DNA of 7,389 bases from Persebacter sp051009035 (GTDB lineage: Bacteria; Pseudomonadota; Gammaproteobacteria; Tethybacterales; Persebacteraceae). Below the pieces are notes generated by a model. That model was not told where the DNA came from. It did not search any database and saw only the letters and a list, made by a program, of their open reading frames with translations. The translations under genes and the position numbers were made by a program. The first letter of the stretch is position 1; each line of letters begins with the position of its first letter. The stretch lies in assembly GCA_051009035.1 (NCBI GenBank), contig JBPCWY010000012.1:1-7389 (forward strand). Reading direction: 5' to 3'. Shown here one piece after another: positions 6,251-7,389 of the stretch.

Positions 6251-6558
6251 CAGGCGTAAGCCTCCAGATTGTTGTCCGTGTTCGCCGTGCCATCCCGGTC
6301 GCGTGAGGTGACGCGCGGGCTCGGCGGTGTCGCGCTGTAAGCCGCATCCGCAATACCAAAGCTGTGCTTCGACCAGTCGATGTCATGGCGGTACGGTCTA
6401 TTCATCTCGTAGTCCTGTGCCTGATATTCGGGCTTGACTGTTCCCCCGTCCGCCACCATCATGCGATGACGCCGCACCTCCGTCGGTAAGAAGCTCTCCG
6501 TTGGCTGAGGCGTCGCGCCCGGCAGGGGTTGAGTCGGATCGTTGTTCGTCGCTGGCAT
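6250..6558 (-). CDS. Unknown 102-aa protein
   Basis: I do not recognise a family. The N-terminal 25 residues are Pro/Thr/Gln-rich (PTQPLPGATPQPTESF), followed by a mixed charged and aromatic core (RRHRMMVADGG, YQAQDYEMNRPYRHDIDWSKHSF in parts) and a Ser/Thr/Asp/Asn-rich tail. The core has the look of genuine coding sequence, with several Tyr, Trp, His and Met residues. The ATG at 6558 lies about 150 bases inside the upstream gene in another frame, with only a weak GAG 7 bases before it. The same frame has a TGA at 6591-6589, so the start must lie between there and the core. The stop shares a base with the Gp49-like start. The product could instead be the second half of a protein begun in the upstream frame. 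Confidence 0.65.
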   Translation of the reverse strand: MPATNNDPTQPLPGATPQPTESFLPTEVRRHRMMVADGGTVKPEYQAQDYEMNRPYRHDIDWSKHSFGIADAAYSATPPSPRVTSRDRDGTANTDNNLEAYA

Positions 6559-6703
6559 GAGACTGCTCGAGTAAATCAGAATAATGGTTCAACGCTTCGG
6601 CCACCGTGTGCATGGCCGCTTGCGTCGCCTGGTGATCGGCCCGGCTCAACCGCGCCTCGGCCACCGCCCGATCAATGCGCAATAGCGCCTCTTGCGGGCT
6701 CAT
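6398..6703 (-). CDS. Unknown small protein, helical N-terminus
   Basis: From the ATG at 6703 this encodes 101 residues. The first 50 are a plausible amphipathic helix or short coiled coil rich in Ala, Leu, Arg and Glu (SPQEALLRIDRAVAEARLSR, then a second helix through ALNHYSDLLEQ). The last 50 are Gly/Ser/Asp-rich with no hydrophobic core and look like a by-product of the other frame, where the 102-residue unknown is encoded. The ATG shares one base with the upstream TGA; an in-frame GTG at 6706 overlaps the same stop. Either the true product runs to 6398 with a disordered tail, or a frame change joins the N-terminal helix to the downstream frame. That would need a +1 shift (one base skipped) somewhere between 6588 and 6398. 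No family recognised. Confidence 0.55.
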   Translation of the reverse strand: MSPQEALLRIDRAVAEARLSRADHQATQAAMHTVAEALNHYSDLLEQSHASDEQRSDSTPAGRDASANGELLTDGGAASSHDGGGRGNSQARISGTGLRDE

Positions 6704-6927
6704 CACGTGCCGTACGCCGGTAAGTTGCTGGTCGACTCAGCAGGCGACGCCCGATCCCTCGAGGCAATCGTCGCATTCAACGTGTCGCCATCGGCTTCGG
6801 GCGGTGGCAAGTCAACGGGGACGCCACTCAATGCGCGCGCCACACCGAAAGGGATCGCCAGAGTCGCGTCTTCTTCGTACGGCGTGTCGGCAAAGCGTTT
6901 GCCCGTAATAATGCCGGTTTCACTCAT
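6703..6927 (-). CDS. Unknown 74-aa protein
   Basis: A short protein with the opening SETGIITGKRFADTPYEEDA, a short hydrophobic stretch IPFGVARALSGVPV (about 25-38), and a Pro/Asp/Ser-rich tail. It has no signal peptide or membrane span. I do not recognise the family. The ATG at 6927 follows a strong AGGAG that overlaps the TAG stop of the glycine-rich protein gene, 6 bases before the start, and the stop is shared with the next ATG (TGATG). Both junctions support real coding despite the small size. Its location between a probable fibre or decoration gene and the tail genes suggests a minor structural or assembly protein, but nothing in the sequence shows it. Confidence 0.72.
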   Translation of the reverse strand: MSETGIITGKRFADTPYEEDATLAIPFGVARALSGVPVDLPPPEADGDTLNATIASRDRASPAESTSNLPAYGT

Positions 6928-6929
6928 AA

Positions 6930-6938
6930 CCCTCTCCT
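6930..6938 (-). promoter_or_regulatory. Ribosome binding site for the 74-aa gene
   Basis: AGGAGAGGG on the minus strand overlaps the TAG of the glycine-rich gene; AGGAG ends 6 bases before the ATG at 6927. This is the best Shine-Dalgarno sequence in the window and fixes that start. Confidence 0.78.
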
Positions 6939-7389
6939 ACAAGGTGAGATTGGCGCCTGCGTCAGCAAACGTGATAGTTCGACCGCTCGGCATCGTCAGC
7001 ACCAGATCGTTGCCCGCGTCCGTGAATCGACACGAAAAGGTATTGAAATCGAACGCTAAACCCGTTCTCGACGATACCCTAACCGCGCCCACCGCGCCCG
7101 CCCCAGCCACCACGCCACCCGGTGAGAGAATGAGATCACCCCCGTTACCGCCCGCACCCCCGGACAGACCCCCGGCAATCGTCACATCGCCACCGTTGCC
7201 AGTAGTAAGACCAGGCCCGCCGCTCACGCGAACATCACCGCCTTGAACGATGAAACCCGAGCCCGAACCGCCAATAACTCGAACGGGGTCAGCCTGAGTT
7301 GTGCCCGTAGAAGCGCCGGCAGCAACCAGTACACCGCCACCAATCACGCCAGCACCGCCCATCAATGTCACCTCCCCGCCTTCAGCCGC
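6937..7389 (-). CDS. Glycine-rich repeat protein (probable fibre or decoration), C-terminal part
   Basis: The frame is open to the right edge, giving the last 150 residues. A GTG at 7371 is a possible start codon, but the codons upstream read AAEGGE, continuing the repeat as GGEVTLMGG, so the gene almost certainly begins outside the window. The visible repeat has about seven units of roughly 12-18 residues with the core GG-D/E/G-V-x-(I/L/V)-x-(G/A)-G, for example GGDVRVSGG, GGDVTIAGG and GGDLILSPGG. Such units suggest stacked beta-strands, as in trimeric beta-helical fibres, rather than a collagen Gly-X-Y helix. The last 45 residues (starting near VRVSSRTG) lose the glycines and look like a small beta-rich end domain (FDFNTF, LVLTMPSGRTITFADAG). 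It lies upstream of the tail genes, so a head fibre or decoration protein is as likely as a tail fibre. I see no catalytic motif. Confidence 0.75.
   Translation of the reverse strand, partial: AAEGGEVTLMGGAGVIGGGVLVAAGASTGTTQADPVRVIGGSGSGFIVQGGDVRVSGGPGLTTGNGGDVTIAGGLSGGAGGNGGDLILSPGGVVAGAGAVGAVRVSSRTGLAFDFNTFSCRFTDAGNDLVLTMPSGRTITFADAGANLTL

Noticed and set aside
1..7389. Diversity-generating retroelement, CRISPR array, tRNA gene or attachment site
   Set aside because: Considered because podovirus tail regions can carry such elements. I saw no reverse transcriptase, no paired template/variable repeats, no spaced direct repeats and no tRNA-like fold by eye.

Overview
The window is a densely packed block of virion genes from a short-tailed (podovirus-like) phage or prophage. 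Every supported gene lies on the minus strand, so transcription runs from the right edge (7389) to the left edge (1). The sequence is moderately GC-rich. No host gene, tRNA, integrase or plasmid gene is present, so the host cannot be read from it. A proteobacterial host is a weak guess from the GC content and the kind of proteins encoded.

In transcription order: (1) the C-terminal part of a glycine-rich repeat protein, probably a fibre or decoration protein, 7389-6937; (2) a 74-residue unknown, 6927-6703; (3) two small unknown proteins in different frames that overlap by about 160 bp, 6703-6398 and 6558-6250; (4) a 100-residue protein of the phage N4 Gp49/Sf6 Gp66 family, 6250-5948; (5) a 226-residue head-tail adaptor, 5967-5287; (6) a 462-residue tail nozzle/hub protein, 5287-3899; (7) a protein resembling T7 gp13-type acetyltransferase-fold proteins, about 3873-3445; (8) three internal virion (ejection) protein candidates of 206, 255 and 303 residues, 3445-1136; (9) the first 379 residues of a large ejection-type protein, 1139 to beyond position 1.

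The order adaptor, nozzle, gp13-like, small internal proteins, large internal protein matches T7 genes 11-12-13-14-15-16. The sequences have diverged far enough that several assignments rest mainly on position. A likely role split is that the adaptor and nozzle form the short tail below the portal, while the downstream proteins are packed in the head and ejected to form a channel across the cell envelope.

No stretch without a gene exceeds about 30 bp. Five junctions share a single base in the form TGATG and one is a GTGA overlap, so translation is probably coupled across much of the block. I see no convincing promoter or intrinsic terminator. The main oddities are a run of ten G just after the start of the 206-residue gene, a perfect 20-bp palindrome and a second 8-bp-stem hairpin near gene ends, and the overlapping gene pair around 6400-6560. 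I found no clear sign of a new defence, retroelement or other non-virion system.
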